From Meghimatium bilineatum (taxonomy: Eukaryota; Mollusca; Gastropoda; Stylommatophora; Philomycidae), in contig CM067309.1 of assembly GCA_034231615.1 (NCBI GenBank), positions 30,025,860 to 30,089,859 on the forward strand: a stretch of 64,000 bases of DNA, read 5' to 3'. Under the pieces are notes generated by a model. The model worked only from the letters and a program-made list of their open reading frames with translations, had not been told where the DNA came from and did not search any database. This document shows, piece after piece, positions 63,941 through 64,000 of the stretch; the stretch's first letter is position 1; every line of letters begins with the position of its first letter. A program made the translations under genes and the position numbers.

Positions 63941-64000
63941 AGAAAAGACGTGCACAATGTTTTCATTTACTAATATAATGAAACGCATAAACACTTTCTT

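Overview
This is animal (bilaterian) nuclear DNA: AT-rich, no operons, no bacterial genes, one assembly gap of 100 N. Its only confidently recognised host gene is on the minus strand. Two coding exons, at 46381-46507 and 37314-37451, encode the N-terminal coiled coil shared by CUX1 (Cut-like homeobox 1) and its Golgi splice form CASP. They join in phase 1 across an 8.9-kb intron to read ...LPDPEPTLEF..., as in the vertebrate protein. Most or all of the window is therefore probably intronic DNA of a CUX1/CASP locus. The repeat families (tRNA-derived SINEs, several LINE lineages, a hAT MITE) and TTAGGG-like traces fit a lophotrochozoan, probably a mollusc; that taxon is an inference.

About a quarter of the window, summing array spans by eye, is tandem repeats: roughly 40 separate minisatellite arrays with units of 14 to 66 bp, plus microsatellites. 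The longest are a 33-bp array (11.93-13.72 kb), a 24-bp array (40.0-41.5 kb) and a TCTAA-type simple-repeat field (56.4-57.8 kb). Nearly all the long open frames in the window are by-products of arrays whose unit is a multiple of 3 bp.

Between the arrays lie decayed non-LTR retrotransposons, almost all 5'-truncated. These include reverse-transcriptase cores at 0.9-1.4, 22.1-22.9, 30.2-33.3 and 50.2-51.1 kb, RNase H pieces at 0.26-0.63 and 15.3-16.0 kb, and many RT C-terminal tails. At least four tRNA-derived SINE families are present, along with a repeat family with a GAA-rich tail. Several insertions can be delimited exactly by target-site duplications (TSDs) read in the sequence: 13796-14570, 14042-14227, 22909-23307, 24320-24712, 51990-52254, 52523-52721, 54138-54754 and 61135-61777.

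The most unusual material is a family of modular retroposons built around a shared ~137-bp structured module (five copies) joined to three different partner bodies. Two other points stand out. A GAA-tailed SINE sits directly against the 5' splice site of the CUX1/CASP exon at 46.4 kb. A chimeric retroposon at 61.1-61.8 kb carries internally a copy of the minisatellite unit into which it is inserted.

Layout: 0-8.4 kb LINE pieces and minisatellites; 8.7-13.7 kb minisatellites; 13.8-16 kb nested LINE/SINE insertions; 16.4-18.1 kb mostly unassigned; 18-26 kb minisatellites, LINEs and modular retroposons; 26-37 kb LINE graveyard with the gap at 32.84 kb and a hAT MITE at 36.9 kb; 37.3 kb exon; 37.5-41.5 kb arrays; 42-46.1 kb LINE/SINE; 46.4 kb exon; 46.5-52.7 kb LINE/SINE; 53.1-54 kb array; 54-62 kb LINE pieces, simple repeats and retroposons; 62.2-64 kb small arrays and unassigned sequence.
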